Shown here: in pieces, positions 37,674 to 46,485 of the stretch
Layout: each line of letters opens with the position of its first letter
Position numbering within the stretch: position 1 is the first letter of the stretch
From: Alkalicoccus daliensis
Lineage (GTDB): Bacteria; Bacillota; Bacilli; Bacillales; Salisediminibacteriaceae
Reading direction: 5' to 3'
DNA: 64,000 nt
NCBI RefSeq assembly: GCF_900103955.1
Contig: NZ_FNIL01000001.1
Coordinates: forward strand, 620,001-684,000
Translations under genes and position numbers: made by a program
Notes under the pieces: generated by a model
Seen by the model: only the letters and a program-made list of their open reading frames with translations
Told to the model about the DNA's origin: nothing
The model's database searches: none

Positions 37674-38990
37674 TTAATCACTTTTTTTACGTGCTAAAAT
37701 CCGAATTGGTGTTCCAATAAAACCAAAGGCCCTGCGAATATTATTTTCAAGATATCTGCGGTAGGAAAAATGCATTAGTTCAGGATCATTTACGAAAAGC
37801 ACAAAAGTAGGAGGAGCAACAGCCACCTGCGTAGCGTAATTGATCCTTAACCTTTTTCCACCATGATCTGTAGGTGTAGGATTTGTTGTTACGGCATCAA
37901 TGATTACATCATTAAGAACATTGGTCTTAATACGCAGATTGTGCGATTCACTTACCTGATTTACTACAGGAAGCAGATTCTGGAGCTTCTGTTTTGTAAG
38001 CGCCGAAAGAAAAACTATCGGTGCATAATCAAGATATTGAAACTCCTGTCGAACATTTTCTTCAAATTTCTGCATCGTTTTCCCGTCTTTTTCCACAGCA
38101 TCCCACTTGTTGATTACAATAACGATCGCTCTTCCTGCTTCATGTGCATATCCGGCTATCTTTTTATCCTGTTCGATAATACCCTCTTCGCCGTCGATAA
38201 CCACAAGCACTACATCTGAACGTTCTATCGCTTTTAATGCACGCAGCACACTGTACTTTTCGGTGGTTTCATAAACTTTACCGCGCTTCCTCATGCCTGC
38301 TGTATCTATAACTACATAATCCTGTTCATCTTTTGTGAAGGGAGTATCAATGGCATCTCTTGTAGTTCCGGGAATATTACTTACAATCACTCTTTCTTCC
38401 CCAAGAATAGCGTTTACTAAAGATGACTTCCCTACATTTGGACGCCCGATTAGGCTCATACGGATCGTATCATCTTCATAGTCAGCTTCATTGTCCTTAG
38501 GGAAATATTCAGCTGCCGCATCTAACAGATCCCCAAGACCAAGACCGTGAGAACCTGAAACTGGGTAAGGATCTCCGATTCCAAGACTGTAAAATTCGTA
38601 AAGCTTCTCGTGCAGCGTCGGGTCATCCATTTTATTCACCGCGATAACTACAGGCTTTTTAGATCTCAGCAATAGCTGCGCAACTTCTTCGTCAGCTCCT
38701 GTAATTCCTTCTCTTCCATTTACGACAAAACAGATTACATCTGCTTCGTCTATCGCAAGCTCCGCCTGAATTCTCATCTGCTCCATTAATGGCTCATCTG
38801 TAATTTCAATGCCGCCTGTATCAATAATAAAAAATTGATGGTGCAGCCATTCTGCTGAGCTGTAAATTCTATCTCTGGTCACTCCTGGTTTATCTTCTAC
38901 AATTGCTAATCTTTCTCCAATCAGGCGATTGAAGATTGTAGATTTACCAACATTCGGTCTCCCTACAATTGCTAATACTGGTTTAGACAC
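37674..38990 (-). CDS. der: Ribosome biogenesis GTPase Der (EngA)
   Basis: Tandem GTPase needed for 50S subunit assembly. It has 438 residues. Two G domains are seen: [11 protein letters not shown] with DTGG and NKMD (first), and [11 protein letters not shown] with DTAGMRKRG and NKWD (second), followed by a KH-like C-terminal domain. The start is GTG 38990. In B. subtilis yphA and yphB lie between der and fni; here the spacer is only about 117 bases. Confidence 0.97.
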   Translation of the reverse strand: MSKPVLAIVGRPNVGKSTIFNRLIGERLAIVEDKPGVTRDRIYSSAEWLHHQFFIIDTGGIEITDEPLMEQMRIQAELAIDEADVICFVVNGREGITGADEEVAQLLLRSKKPVVIAVNKMDDPTLHEKLYEFYSLGIGDPYPVSGSHGLGLGDLLDAAAEYFPKDNEADYEDDTIRMSLIGRPNVGKSSLVNAILGEERVIVSNIPGTTRDAIDTPFTKDEQDYVVIDTAGMRKRGKVYETTEKYSVLRALKAIERSDVVLVVIDGEEGIIEQDKKIAGYAHEAGRAIVIVINKWDAVEKDGKTMQKFEENVRQEFQYLDYAPIVFLSALTKQKLQNLLPVVNQVSESHNLRIKTNVLNDVIIDAVTTNPTPTDHGGKRLRINYATQVAVAPPTFVLFVNDPELMHFSYRRYLENNIRRAFGFIGTPIRILARKKSD

Positions 38991-39107
38991 TCTATTTCCC
39001 CGCTTTCAGTTCCATTATCTTTCTTTAAAACAATGCTAATTATAGCATACTCCCTTATTAATACTTGTATCTTCATACTAGCACCTGAAAATAATAAAAA
39101 AAAGGTA

Positions 39108-40163
39108 TTATTTTATTGTCCTGCCTGCAAAATGCTTTGTTGAGTTTCCACGTTCCTGCAGCCAGTGATAGGTATCGCCAGAAATTATTAATGGCACACG
39201 CTGCAGTTCGCTGATATTCTTTGCCCCAAGAGCAGTCATGATAATTTTAAGTTCAGATAATACATTTTCTAAATTTTCGTGTGCCGCCTGTTGTCCTGAC
39301 TGCTGGAGCCACTTTAACACCTGACCAGCCATTCCGCACATGTCTCCACCAAGAGCTATAGCTTTTGCTATATCTTCCGAAGTTTTAATTCCCCCGGAAG
39401 CTGCAATATGCGGTACACCAGCTGCTTTGACTTCCACAAGACTGGCTGCAGTACTGATTCCCCATTCATCAAAAAAAGGCAGCTGTTTTTCTCTTCTGGC
39501 ATTTTCGATCAACGAAAAATTAGTTCCCCCTTTTCCTCCTGTATCCAGGCACTCTACACCATTCTCCAGAAGTTTTTCTGCTGTTTCCCTGCTCATGCCG
39601 AACCCGACTTCTTTTACAATTACAGGTATGTGAAGCTTTTCGACAATTTTTCCAATATGAGAAAGTGCTCCTTTAAAATCTCTGTCACCCTCCGGCATCA
39701 CCAGCTCCTGAATTGTATTCATATGGATTTGAAGTGCATCTGCTTCAAGCATCTCCACACATGCCAATGCCTCATCAATCGTAGCTTCACTTCCAACATT
39801 TGCGAAAACTAACCCGCGAGGATTATTTTTTCGTACGATTTCATATGAAGCTCTCTGCGAATTATCTTTTAAAGCAGCCATTTGAGAACCAACGGCGATA
39901 GGAATATGCAGAGAATTTGCTATTTCAGCCAACTGGGCATTAATTCCTTCCGTAGCCTTGCCTCCCCCACCGGTCATGGCATTTATAAACAGTGGAGCGC
40001 CGAGCTTCAAAATATTATATTCACTCTCAATCGATATACTATTTAATGACGTTTCAGGAAAACTTTGATGAACAAAAGTAATATCTTCTAATCCATTCGT
40101 ATTTACTATTTTACTGCTGAGGGCGTGGTTTATATGGTCTAATTTTCTCTTTGTTCTGCTCAA
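39108..40163 (-). CDS. fni: Type 2 isopentenyl-diphosphate delta-isomerase
   Basis: FMN- and NADPH-dependent interconversion of IPP and DMAPP, feeding the heptaprenyl and other isoprenoid routes. It has 351 residues from TTG 40163, which follows AAAGGAG; the in-frame ATG at 40190 has no ribosome site. Motifs are INAMTGGGGKATEGIN, MNTIQELVMPEGDRDF, KEVGFGMS and TGGKGGTNF. Confidence 0.94.
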   Translation of the reverse strand: MSRTKRKLDHINHALSSKIVNTNGLEDITFVHQSFPETSLNSISIESEYNILKLGAPLFINAMTGGGGKATEGINAQLAEIANSLHIPIAVGSQMAALKDNSQRASYEIVRKNNPRGLVFANVGSEATIDEALACVEMLEADALQIHMNTIQELVMPEGDRDFKGALSHIGKIVEKLHIPVIVKEVGFGMSRETAEKLLENGVECLDTGGKGGTNFSLIENARREKQLPFFDEWGISTAASLVEVKAAGVPHIAASGGIKTSEDIAKAIALGGDMCGMAGQVLKWLQQSGQQAAHENLENVLSELKIIMTALGAKNISELQRVPLIISGDTYHWLQERGNSTKHFAGRTIK

Positions 40164-40322
40164 GTTTAATCTCCTTTCTAAAAACAGCATTTTTCCACTG
40201 CTGAGTAATTGGCTCGGTCTGATGCATACTTACACACTAACTTTAAACAAAACGAATCAATTATTTTAGTACTTGAAACTTTTCTAATGAGTCAAGTTAA
40301 TTAAGCATTTAAACAAAAATAT

Positions 40323-40376
40323 AGCAACGGAACAAAGGCCTGATCAAAAAACATCAGAACCTCCTGCACCGTTGCT
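40323..40376 (-). terminator. Terminator after the S1-like gene
   Basis: On the minus strand AGCAACGG (40376-40369) pairs with CCGTTGCT (40330-40323). An inner TTCTGATG/TGATCAGG hairpin lies within, and ATATTTTTG follows. The two-level stem suggests a long terminator. Confidence 0.6.
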
Positions 40377-40402
40377 GTTTTGTCACACTATTAAGAAAGG
40401 TA

Positions 40403-41563
40403 TTAGTTTTTATATTTCTTTAACTGGTCACCAATCATATCCCCAAGAGAAAATCCGCCTTCATCATCTTTTTTATACTCCTGCTTAGCGGCACTTTCTT
40501 CTTTTTCAACTTTATCCTCTTCTAATACACGGATACTTAAAGAGATACGTTTTTCACCAATATTCACATCCAGAACTTTTGCTTTTACAGTTTCACCTTC
40601 TGTGAGAACTTCACCCGGAGTAGCAATGTGCCGGTTGGCAATTTGAGAAATGTGCACTAACCCTTCCACACCAGGTGCCACTTCAATAAAAGCTCCAAAT
40701 GAAACAAGGCGCTTCACAGTACCTTCAAGCACATCGTCCTGCTTAATTTCTGTCGCAATGGCTTCCCAGGGACCGGGCAGTGTATCTTTAATCGAAAGCG
40801 AAATACGTTCATTATCAGGATCCACTGAAAGAACCTTTACATTGACTTCATCTCCTTCAGATACCACATCCGATGGCTTTTCCACATGCTGATGCGCCAT
40901 TTGTGAGATATGAACCAATCCGTCTACTCCCCCGACATCTACAAAGGCTCCAAAGTCAGTAAGACGCTGTACGGTTCCAGCGATAATATCGCCCTCTTTA
41001 ATCTGCTCAAGAGTATCTTTTTTGCGCTCGCTTGCTTCTTCATCAAGCACTGCCCGCTGGGATAAAATAAGCTTATTGCGTTCACGGTCCATTTCAACTG
41101 CTTTTAGTCGCAGTGTTTTACCTTTATAGGAAGAAAAATCTTCTACATAATGACGCTCCACCAAAGAAGCAGGAATAAAACCTCTTACTCCCACATCCAC
41201 TACAAGACCGCCTTTAACGACATCCGCTACTTCCGCCTCAAACACTTCTCCACTTTCCAGACGGCGTTCCATTTCTTCCCAGGCTTTTTCAGCTACGACT
41301 GCTTTTTTTGAAAGAACAAGTTCATCTTCTGAAAGTTTAGTTACTTTGAACTCGTACTCTTCACCTTCCTGCAGTACATCGCTTACTTTTTCCACATGAA
41401 GGCTCGACAGTTCACTAATAGGTAATACCCCATCCATTTTGTAGCCGACATTTACATAAGCCTGCTTATCTTCCACCTTTGCAACCGTACCTTTGACGAG
41501 ATCTCCGACAGATAGTGAACGGAAATCCGTCATTTCATTATTCATTTCTTCTACCATTGACAA
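40403..41563 (-). CDS. rpsA: Ribosomal protein S1 homologue (four S1 domains)
   Basis: A 386-residue RNA-binding protein with four S1 motifs, starting near residues 16, 100, 187 and 272 (for example VGDLVKGTVAKVEDKQAYVNV and GDIIAGTVQRLTDFGAFVDV). It matches B. subtilis YpfD, which is shorter than the six-domain E. coli S1. The C-terminal tail is charged. It lies downstream of cmk-plsC in the order conserved among Bacillus. Confidence 0.94.
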   Translation of the reverse strand: MSMVEEMNNEMTDFRSLSVGDLVKGTVAKVEDKQAYVNVGYKMDGVLPISELSSLHVEKVSDVLQEGEEYEFKVTKLSEDELVLSKKAVVAEKAWEEMERRLESGEVFEAEVADVVKGGLVVDVGVRGFIPASLVERHYVEDFSSYKGKTLRLKAVEMDRERNKLILSQRAVLDEEASERKKDTLEQIKEGDIIAGTVQRLTDFGAFVDVGGVDGLVHISQMAHQHVEKPSDVVSEGDEVNVKVLSVDPDNERISLSIKDTLPGPWEAIATEIKQDDVLEGTVKRLVSFGAFIEVAPGVEGLVHISQIANRHIATPGEVLTEGETVKAKVLDVNIGEKRISLSIRVLEEDKVEKEESAAKQEYKKDDEGGFSLGDMIGDQLKKYKN

Positions 41564-41646
41564 TTACCTCCCTATGCCCCGTCAAATTTCCGGGCCTAAA
41601 ACTTCTACATTTTATATAATTCTCTGCTGAAACAGCGAATTCCTGC

Positions 41647-42240
41647 TTATTTTTGATATTTATCTAAAAGTTTTTGTATGGAAGACATAATTTCTTCTGT
41701 TGCTGCTTCCGGTGAAGCTTTTTCTTTTCGTAATTTTTCCATATCCACAGGCGGACCATATACCAGTAAAATTTTTGATAAAGGCTTATAGGAACCTACT
41801 ATAGCACAGGGGATGACATCCGCATCAGACCTTAATGCAAAAAAACCTACCCCGGCCAGACCCTTCCCAAGTTTTCCATTTTTACTGCGGGTTCCTTCAG
41901 GAAATACTCCTACCACTTCACCATCCCTTAAAAGCTTTAAACCGGATCTCATCGCCTGTCTGTCACTGGATCCTCTCTTTATAGGAAAAGCACCAAGCTT
42001 TGGGAGAAGCTGCTTTAATACAGGAAGTTCAAATAATTCTGCCTTTGCCATGTACCTGGTCTGCCTTTTAAGAAAAGCACCAAGAAATGGAGGATCTAAA
42101 TTATTAATATGATTACTGCAGAGCAACACGCCCTTATTATCAGGAATATTTTCTTTTCCAATTATTTTTGGGCGGAAAAAAAGCCTTAAATAAACTCTGC
42201 ATACGAATTGTCCTACAGAATAAAGCTTACTCATGGACAT
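41647..42240 (-). CDS. plsC: 1-acyl-sn-glycerol-3-phosphate acyltransferase
   Basis: Adds the second acyl chain in phosphatidate synthesis. It has 197 residues. The catalytic NHxxxxD appears as CSNHINNLDPPFLG (about 36-49) and the second motif as VFPEGTRSKNG (about 112-122). It overlaps the end of cmk by 14 bases. Confidence 0.93.
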   Translation of the reverse strand: MSMSKLYSVGQFVCRVYLRLFFRPKIIGKENIPDNKGVLLCSNHINNLDPPFLGAFLKRQTRYMAKAELFELPVLKQLLPKLGAFPIKRGSSDRQAMRSGLKLLRDGEVVGVFPEGTRSKNGKLGKGLAGVGFFALRSDADVIPCAIVGSYKPLSKILLVYGPPVDMEKLRKEKASPEAATEEIMSSIQKLLDKYQK

Positions 42241-42910
42241 CAGCCTGCTTCCTTACTTGATCATACAAATAATTTACTACTTCTTCAATACTCATGCTTG
42301 TTGTATCTACTTCCATAGCGTCCGGTGCTTTCTTGAGTGGTGCAAACTCTCTTTCTGAATCCAGTTTATCCCTAAGAGAGATTTCTTCCTTTAATAATTT
42401 TAAATCAGATTCCATCCCTTTTACTAACTGTTCCTGGTGTCGCCTTGAAGCTCTTTCATCAACTGTCGCGTTCAGGAAAAACTTTACTGCAGCATCAGGC
42501 AATACAGCTGTGCCGATGTCTCTTCCATCCATGACAGTTCCTCCACCTGCAGCAAGTTCCTGCTGTTTCGCTACCATCTGTTTACGTATAGCCTCATGCT
42601 TCGCTACATAGGAAACTTCATTGGTAACCGAAGGCTCCCTCACTTCACTCGTAATATCTTCTGCATCAACTGAAATATTCGTACCGGCAGAACTGTTGGA
42701 TAACTTAAGATCCATCCTTCTCAGCAATTCTGCAAGTTTCTCTTCATCATTATAATTTACTTTTTCTCTCTGCGCCTTCCAGGTCAACGCTCTGTACATT
42801 GCTCCGGTATCGATATAGACGTAGGAAAGCTTATCTGCAAGCTTCTTTGCTACAGTACTTTTACCGGCTCCGGCCGGTCCATCGATTGCTATATTTACTT
42901 TTGACTTCAT
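42227..42910 (-). CDS. cmk: Cytidylate kinase
   Basis: Phosphorylates CMP and dCMP. It has 227 residues. The P-loop IDGPAGAGKSTVAKKLA is at 9-25, YIDTGAMYRALT follows near 32, and GRDIGTAVLPDA lies near 128. It is the first gene of a cmk-plsC pair. Confidence 0.96.
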   Translation of the reverse strand: MKSKVNIAIDGPAGAGKSTVAKKLADKLSYVYIDTGAMYRALTWKAQREKVNYNDEEKLAELLRRMDLKLSNSSAGTNISVDAEDITSEVREPSVTNEVSYVAKHEAIRKQMVAKQQELAAGGGTVMDGRDIGTAVLPDAAVKFFLNATVDERASRRHQEQLVKGMESDLKLLKEEISLRDKLDSEREFAPLKKAPDAMEVDTTSMSIEEVVNYLYDQVRKQADVHE

Positions 42911-42994
42911 GCAGCATACCTCACTGTAATTTAAATAGTTTGTGATCTTATTTTAACATAATGGATAAGGATGGTCGAACTACGATTGTCTAAG

Positions 42995-43654
42995 TTAGTG
43001 AAGGCCTTTTTCGCTTTCTTCATGCTGTTTCTCAAAGGTAAAGCGAATAATCTTTTCCCTCACTCCCTCATCGACGTTCCTGAACTTAAAAGAAGCTCTG
43101 GGCCATTCTCTCTCCAGCCTGATGCGGATGACCTGAGCTTTTACAGACAGATATTGAATCTCTCCACTTCGATAAGGCAGGGAAAGCCAGGCAGTAATCA
43201 CATCATTTTTATGCAGTTTGTGATTTTTAGGGAGAGTAGCCGACATTCCTCCTCCGCTGATATCATTCGTAATAGTGGTAAAAGGCTGAAATTTTTCTTC
43301 CTCACTGTATAAAGCAAGGTCTATAGAAGTATCTATTCTTACATATTCTCTTCTTTGGATACGAGAATAATTCTCTTTACCCGGATCCCGGAGTACCAGC
43401 ATAGGAATATTTTTTTTGACTCTTCCGGTTACTTCTGTTTTAAAAGAATATACTGCTTCATCTTTTCCTATGAAGGAAACCTGGAATTCCGTTCCTTCCA
43501 AAAAAAACTTTTGTCGATCAGATTCTTCTGAGATGGGATAATCTATATAAAACTTTGAGTTATGATAATCTAAAATTTTACTCCTTAATCTATGTTTCCC
43601 TTTTTCAGCATCTTCAAGTTCCAAATTAATAGTGCTTCCCAGTTTTACAAGCAC
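42995..43654 (-). CDS. ypfA: PilZ-domain flagellar brake protein (YpfA/DgrA-like)
   Basis: A 219-residue protein with an N-terminal YcgR-like domain (about 1-95) and a C-terminal PilZ domain that binds cyclic di-GMP. The binding residues are visible as RIQRREYVR (about 108-116) and NDISGGGMSA (about 140-149). In B. subtilis YpfA (DgrA) slows motility at high c-di-GMP, which fits the presence of cheR. The start is GTG 43654 after GGTGGGGGAG. Confidence 0.88.
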   Translation of the reverse strand: MLVKLGSTINLELEDAEKGKHRLRSKILDYHNSKFYIDYPISEESDRQKFFLEGTEFQVSFIGKDEAVYSFKTEVTGRVKKNIPMLVLRDPGKENYSRIQRREYVRIDTSIDLALYSEEEKFQPFTTITNDISGGGMSATLPKNHKLHKNDVITAWLSLPYRSGEIQYLSVKAQVIRIRLEREWPRASFKFRNVDEGVREKIIRFTFEKQHEESEKGLH

Positions 43655-43969
43655 GTAAGCTCCCCCACCCTTAGCAATGACTTTTAAATAATCCTATATT
43701 CTATTATAGACAGATTACCACAAAAGGGAATCCTGTTTTGTAATAATTATAAGAGTTCTTCCACCTGATTCATATACGGCAGAAACTTACTGCAAGTCTT
43801 TCTTCCGAATCATTTGAGTGGAGCGCAGCTGCACTTAAATAAATACTTGACCTTTGAATTTTAAAGTATTTTCCTTTAGAGGTGCAGTAGTTTCTGCTTG
43901 GTTAGGCAATGTAAATAAAAAAGATACAGCGGAAAATCCGCTATATCTATTATCGGTCATTAAACGATT
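43655..43969. other. Spacer between the PilZ gene and the zinc-ribbon gene
   Basis: Contains the terminator at 43917-43948 and otherwise nothing I can support. In B. subtilis ypeB and sleB would occupy the interval between ypfA and prsW. Confidence 0.5.
43917..43948 (-). terminator. Terminator after the zinc-ribbon gene
   Basis: On the minus strand AGATATAGCGGA pairs with TCCGCTGTATCT (one wobble; 43948-43937 and 43933-43922) and runs into TTTTTTATTT. A strong intrinsic terminator. Confidence 0.88.
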
Positions 43970-44146
43970 TTATTCAGGTGAAATATCCGTATCGAACAAG
44001 TGCTCATTTCCGCATACACATCTTTTAAATCCCGTATCGAATCCACCATTCTCGTTAGGCCTTCCCCGAAGGATGTATTTTTCCCCGCAAGCTTGACAAC
44101 GAATCGTAACCTTGTAGCGCTGTTTAGTTTCAGGCAAAAAACTCAC
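43970..44146 (-). CDS. Small zinc-ribbon protein (55-58 residues)
   Basis: A short gene. With a TTG start at 44137 it encodes 55 residues; a GTG at 44146 in the same frame gives 58. The protein has CQAC (Cys14 and Cys17) and CVC (Cys40 and Cys42) with GEKYILRGRP between, a pattern of a zinc ribbon. AAGAAGGGAA lies upstream, and a strong terminator follows 22 bases after the stop, so it looks like a real one-gene unit. I do not recognise a named family; the function may be RNA binding or a regulatory role, which is only a guess. Confidence 0.68.
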   Translation of the reverse strand: MSFLPETKQRYKVTIRCQACGEKYILRGRPNENGGFDTGFKRCVCGNEHLFDTDISPE

Positions 44147-44206
44147 TTCCCTTCTTCTTTGTAAAGATAATCATGCATTCACTATACAATGAATCACACT
44201 TTTCAT

Positions 44207-44890
44207 TCAAGAAAAGCGCCATTCATCTGCAGCCTGTGCTTTATTAGCAGACTTTACTTTCTTCATTGCAAATATCCACATAAAGATCATGAAGGTAACT
44301 AGCAGATATGCCCAGGAACCCGGTGCCAGCAGGATCACATTATAGACACTGTGCAGCAGCAGAGGCACCAGAAAAGAAATTAAAAGAAAAGTTTTGCGCT
44401 TTGCTGAAAATTTAGCCAGCCCAAAGTAATATCCCATGACTACTCCAAAAAGCGCATGGCTGGTTACTGGAAAAACAGCTCTGAGAAAAGCAGTATCCAG
44501 GCCATTTTCAATAAGGTAAAATATATTTTCTACAGAAGCAAAACCGAGACCCACTGCACATGCATATACTATGCCATCGTACCGCTGGTTGAAATGCATA
44601 TGAAAATACACAGTAAACATTACAGTAAACCATTTTAAAAATTCCTCGGTAAAAGGAGCTAAAATAACTGACAGCAGAAACGAAGAAGAAATTCCGGTTT
44701 CAGTAATTACCGCGTACTGAATGAACATAACAGGAAAAACTAAAAGGCCTCCAAAAACATAAGATCTTATTACCATATGAAAAGGTTCTAATTCAAATTG
44801 ATCCTTTAAATAAAAGTAAAGTAAAAGTGCAATAGCGGGAGCGCATGCTGCAGTCAGGATGCCAATCAAATCTACACCTTCTCTCTGCAA
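44207..44890 (-). CDS. prsW: PrsW-type intramembrane metalloprotease
   Basis: A 227-residue membrane protease of the PrsW family with about eight hydrophobic segments. The catalytic patches are PFTEEFLKW (about 79-87), SHALFGVVMGYYFG (about 143-156) and HSVYN (about 185). In B. subtilis PrsW cuts the anti-sigma factor RsiW to release sigma W under envelope stress. It is next to asparaginase and near bdr, close to the B. subtilis order. Confidence 0.9.
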   Translation of the reverse strand: MQREGVDLIGILTAACAPAIALLLYFYLKDQFELEPFHMVIRSYVFGGLLVFPVMFIQYAVITETGISSSFLLSVILAPFTEEFLKWFTVMFTVYFHMHFNQRYDGIVYACAVGLGFASVENIFYLIENGLDTAFLRAVFPVTSHALFGVVMGYYFGLAKFSAKRKTFLLISFLVPLLLHSVYNVILLAPGSWAYLLVTFMIFMWIFAMKKVKSANKAQAADEWRFS

Positions 44891-44961
44891 ATCACATTTA
44901 AATTATAAATATTAAATTTTTTAGTCAATTCTCTTCAGTCCTGCAGGCGCGTTTAATTCCT

Positions 44962-44987
44962 AAAAAGGTCCTGACCGTACCTGTCAG
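44962..44987 (-). terminator. Possible terminator at the ansA stop
   Basis: On the minus strand CTGAC (44987-44983, including the TGA stop) pairs with GTCAG (44975-44971), then GACCTTTTTAGG. The stem is short. Confidence 0.4.
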
Positions 44988-45943
44988 TAATTAAATGCAC
45001 TGTAAATTTCTTTTTCAGCTCTCAAGCAGGCAATCAGCTTAATTCTCGCTTTTTTCGCATCATAGTCTCTTCCCATTATCACGCCTTTTTTAAAAAGGTC
45101 ATAGGCACTTCCAACATAATCATATGTTGTATATACATGCCCTTCTTCTGATGCAGTAGTAATTACTACCGGGATCCCTTGCTGTATGGCCTCTTCAATT
45201 TTTTCCATCATAGAAGGATGAACTTGTCCGCGCCCCAGTCCTTCTAATATTATTCCATCCACAGCAGCTTCAATGCTTGCTCTGATAAATAGATCAGTCG
45301 AGTCCATATGACACTTAATCAAAACTACATGAGCAGGTTTATTTTCGTTAATGTCATAAAATTCTCTTCGTACCGGCTTTTGGTATAAATGAATTTTGTC
45401 GTTATCAATTATTCCTAAGTATCCAAAACCAAAAGCATTAAAACCCTGAATATTTGACGCATGTTCCTTCTTCACATACTGTGCGGAAAAAATCCGTTCA
45501 TTAAATACTACAGTTACTCCAGTATCTTTCATACTTTGGCTGCTTGCTGTATAAATAGCATGACGCAGATTAATATACGCATCACTTCCGAGAGCATCCG
45601 GGGACCTCTGCGAACCAGTTACTACTATTGGCAGGCTGTAATTTGTAATTAAATCCAGGTAGTAGGCAGACTCTTCCAGAGTATCTGTTCCATGAGTAAT
45701 TACTATTCCATCATAATAATTTTGTTTCTCTTCAATTACTTTTTTTATATTATCTAAATCCTGAATCGAAATATGTACACTCGGCTTTTGAAGTGCTGAC
45801 AATATATCCACTTCTATATCTTCAGGGATACCGAGTTTTGCTGCAAGTTCATCCCCGGAATATTTTCCTGCTTCCAGTTTACCCTCTGCATTTTCTGTAC
45901 TGGCAATTGTGCCGCCTGTACTTATTATTAGTACTTTTTTCAT
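44984..45943 (-). CDS. ansA: L-asparaginase
   Basis: Hydrolyses asparagine to aspartate and ammonia. It has 319 residues. The two catalytic threonine motifs are ISTGGTIAST (about 7-16) and VITHGTDTLEESAYYL (about 82-97), and VTGSQRSPDALGSD follows. There is no signal peptide, so a cytoplasmic type I enzyme is likely. Confidence 0.93.
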   Translation of the reverse strand: MKKVLIISTGGTIASTENAEGKLEAGKYSGDELAAKLGIPEDIEVDILSALQKPSVHISIQDLDNIKKVIEEKQNYYDGIVITHGTDTLEESAYYLDLITNYSLPIVVTGSQRSPDALGSDAYINLRHAIYTASSQSMKDTGVTVVFNERIFSAQYVKKEHASNIQGFNAFGFGYLGIIDNDKIHLYQKPVRREFYDINENKPAHVVLIKCHMDSTDLFIRASIEAAVDGIILEGLGRGQVHPSMMEKIEEAIQQGIPVVITTASEEGHVYTTYDYVGSAYDLFKKGVIMGRDYDAKKARIKLIACLRAEKEIYSAFNY

Positions 45944-46263
45944 TTTTTCCTCCTAAATTCATTTATTTAAACACAGTACCTGATCTCCTGGTTTTGAAAA
46001 CAAACATTTAATAAGGATTCCTATGATGACAACATGTGGCTTTTTCGTATAAATCACTTTTCTCCAGTCCGTCCTTCGGTAACATATGTAGAAGGAAGTG
46101 TAGTCTGGTGAGCTTTTTTCACAGGCGTCTACACCGCCTTGTCTCCGTTTTGTTAATAGAAAATCTTGTAATAGAAACAATCTTTTTCTTTTGTTTCGCA
46201 AAGGGAAAACGAATCGAAAACCGTCGGACGCCTTTTTTAGAGGGAGCATTGCTCCGCTAGACC

Positions 46264-46300
46264 TACAGTCATCTTCACAAAGAGCGTTAAGATGACTGTA
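46264..46300. repeat. Perfect 12-base inverted repeat
   Basis: TACAGTCATCTT (46264-46275) and AAGATGACTGTA (46289-46300) are exact complements around a 13-base loop. No T-run follows on either strand, so it is not a plain terminator. Confidence 0.8.
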
Positions 46301-46349
46301 AGATCATTTGGCCGGCTGCGCCAGTGCGCGGTGAAAGTGCTCACCGCCT

Positions 46350-46460
46350 CCGGAAGAACGAGCTGGGAAGATCCCGCAGGAAGGAAGCTGAGGAGCTCGT
46401 CCACGGCAGGCCGGGTTGCAGCGAAGTTTTCTCTTATCAACAATGAGTATTAACAGAGCT
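46350..46460 (-). repeat. Dispersed repeat family B, copy 4
   Basis: On the minus strand: GCTCTGTTAATACTCATTG, GAGAAAACTTCGCTGCAAC, GGACGAGCTCCTCAGCTTCC, then CTGCGGGATCTTCCCAGCTC. It matches 33828-33930 block by block. GC-rich sequence continues to about 46310. Confidence 0.78.
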
Positions 46461-46485
46461 TAAATATAAAATCCTCTGCTGTAAA

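Larger units (their letters stand above)
45944..46485. other. Spacer between ansA and bdr with repeat material
   Basis: No supported gene; the open frames here cross repeat sequence. It includes a perfect 12-base inverted repeat (46264-46300) and repeat B copy 4 (46350-46460). 45960-46230 shows nothing I can name. Confidence 0.5.

Noticed and set aside
46237-46443. A minus-strand frame in the ansA-bdr spacer
   Set aside because: It lies wholly in repeat B sequence and the hairpin; no protein family resemblance and no good ribosome site.
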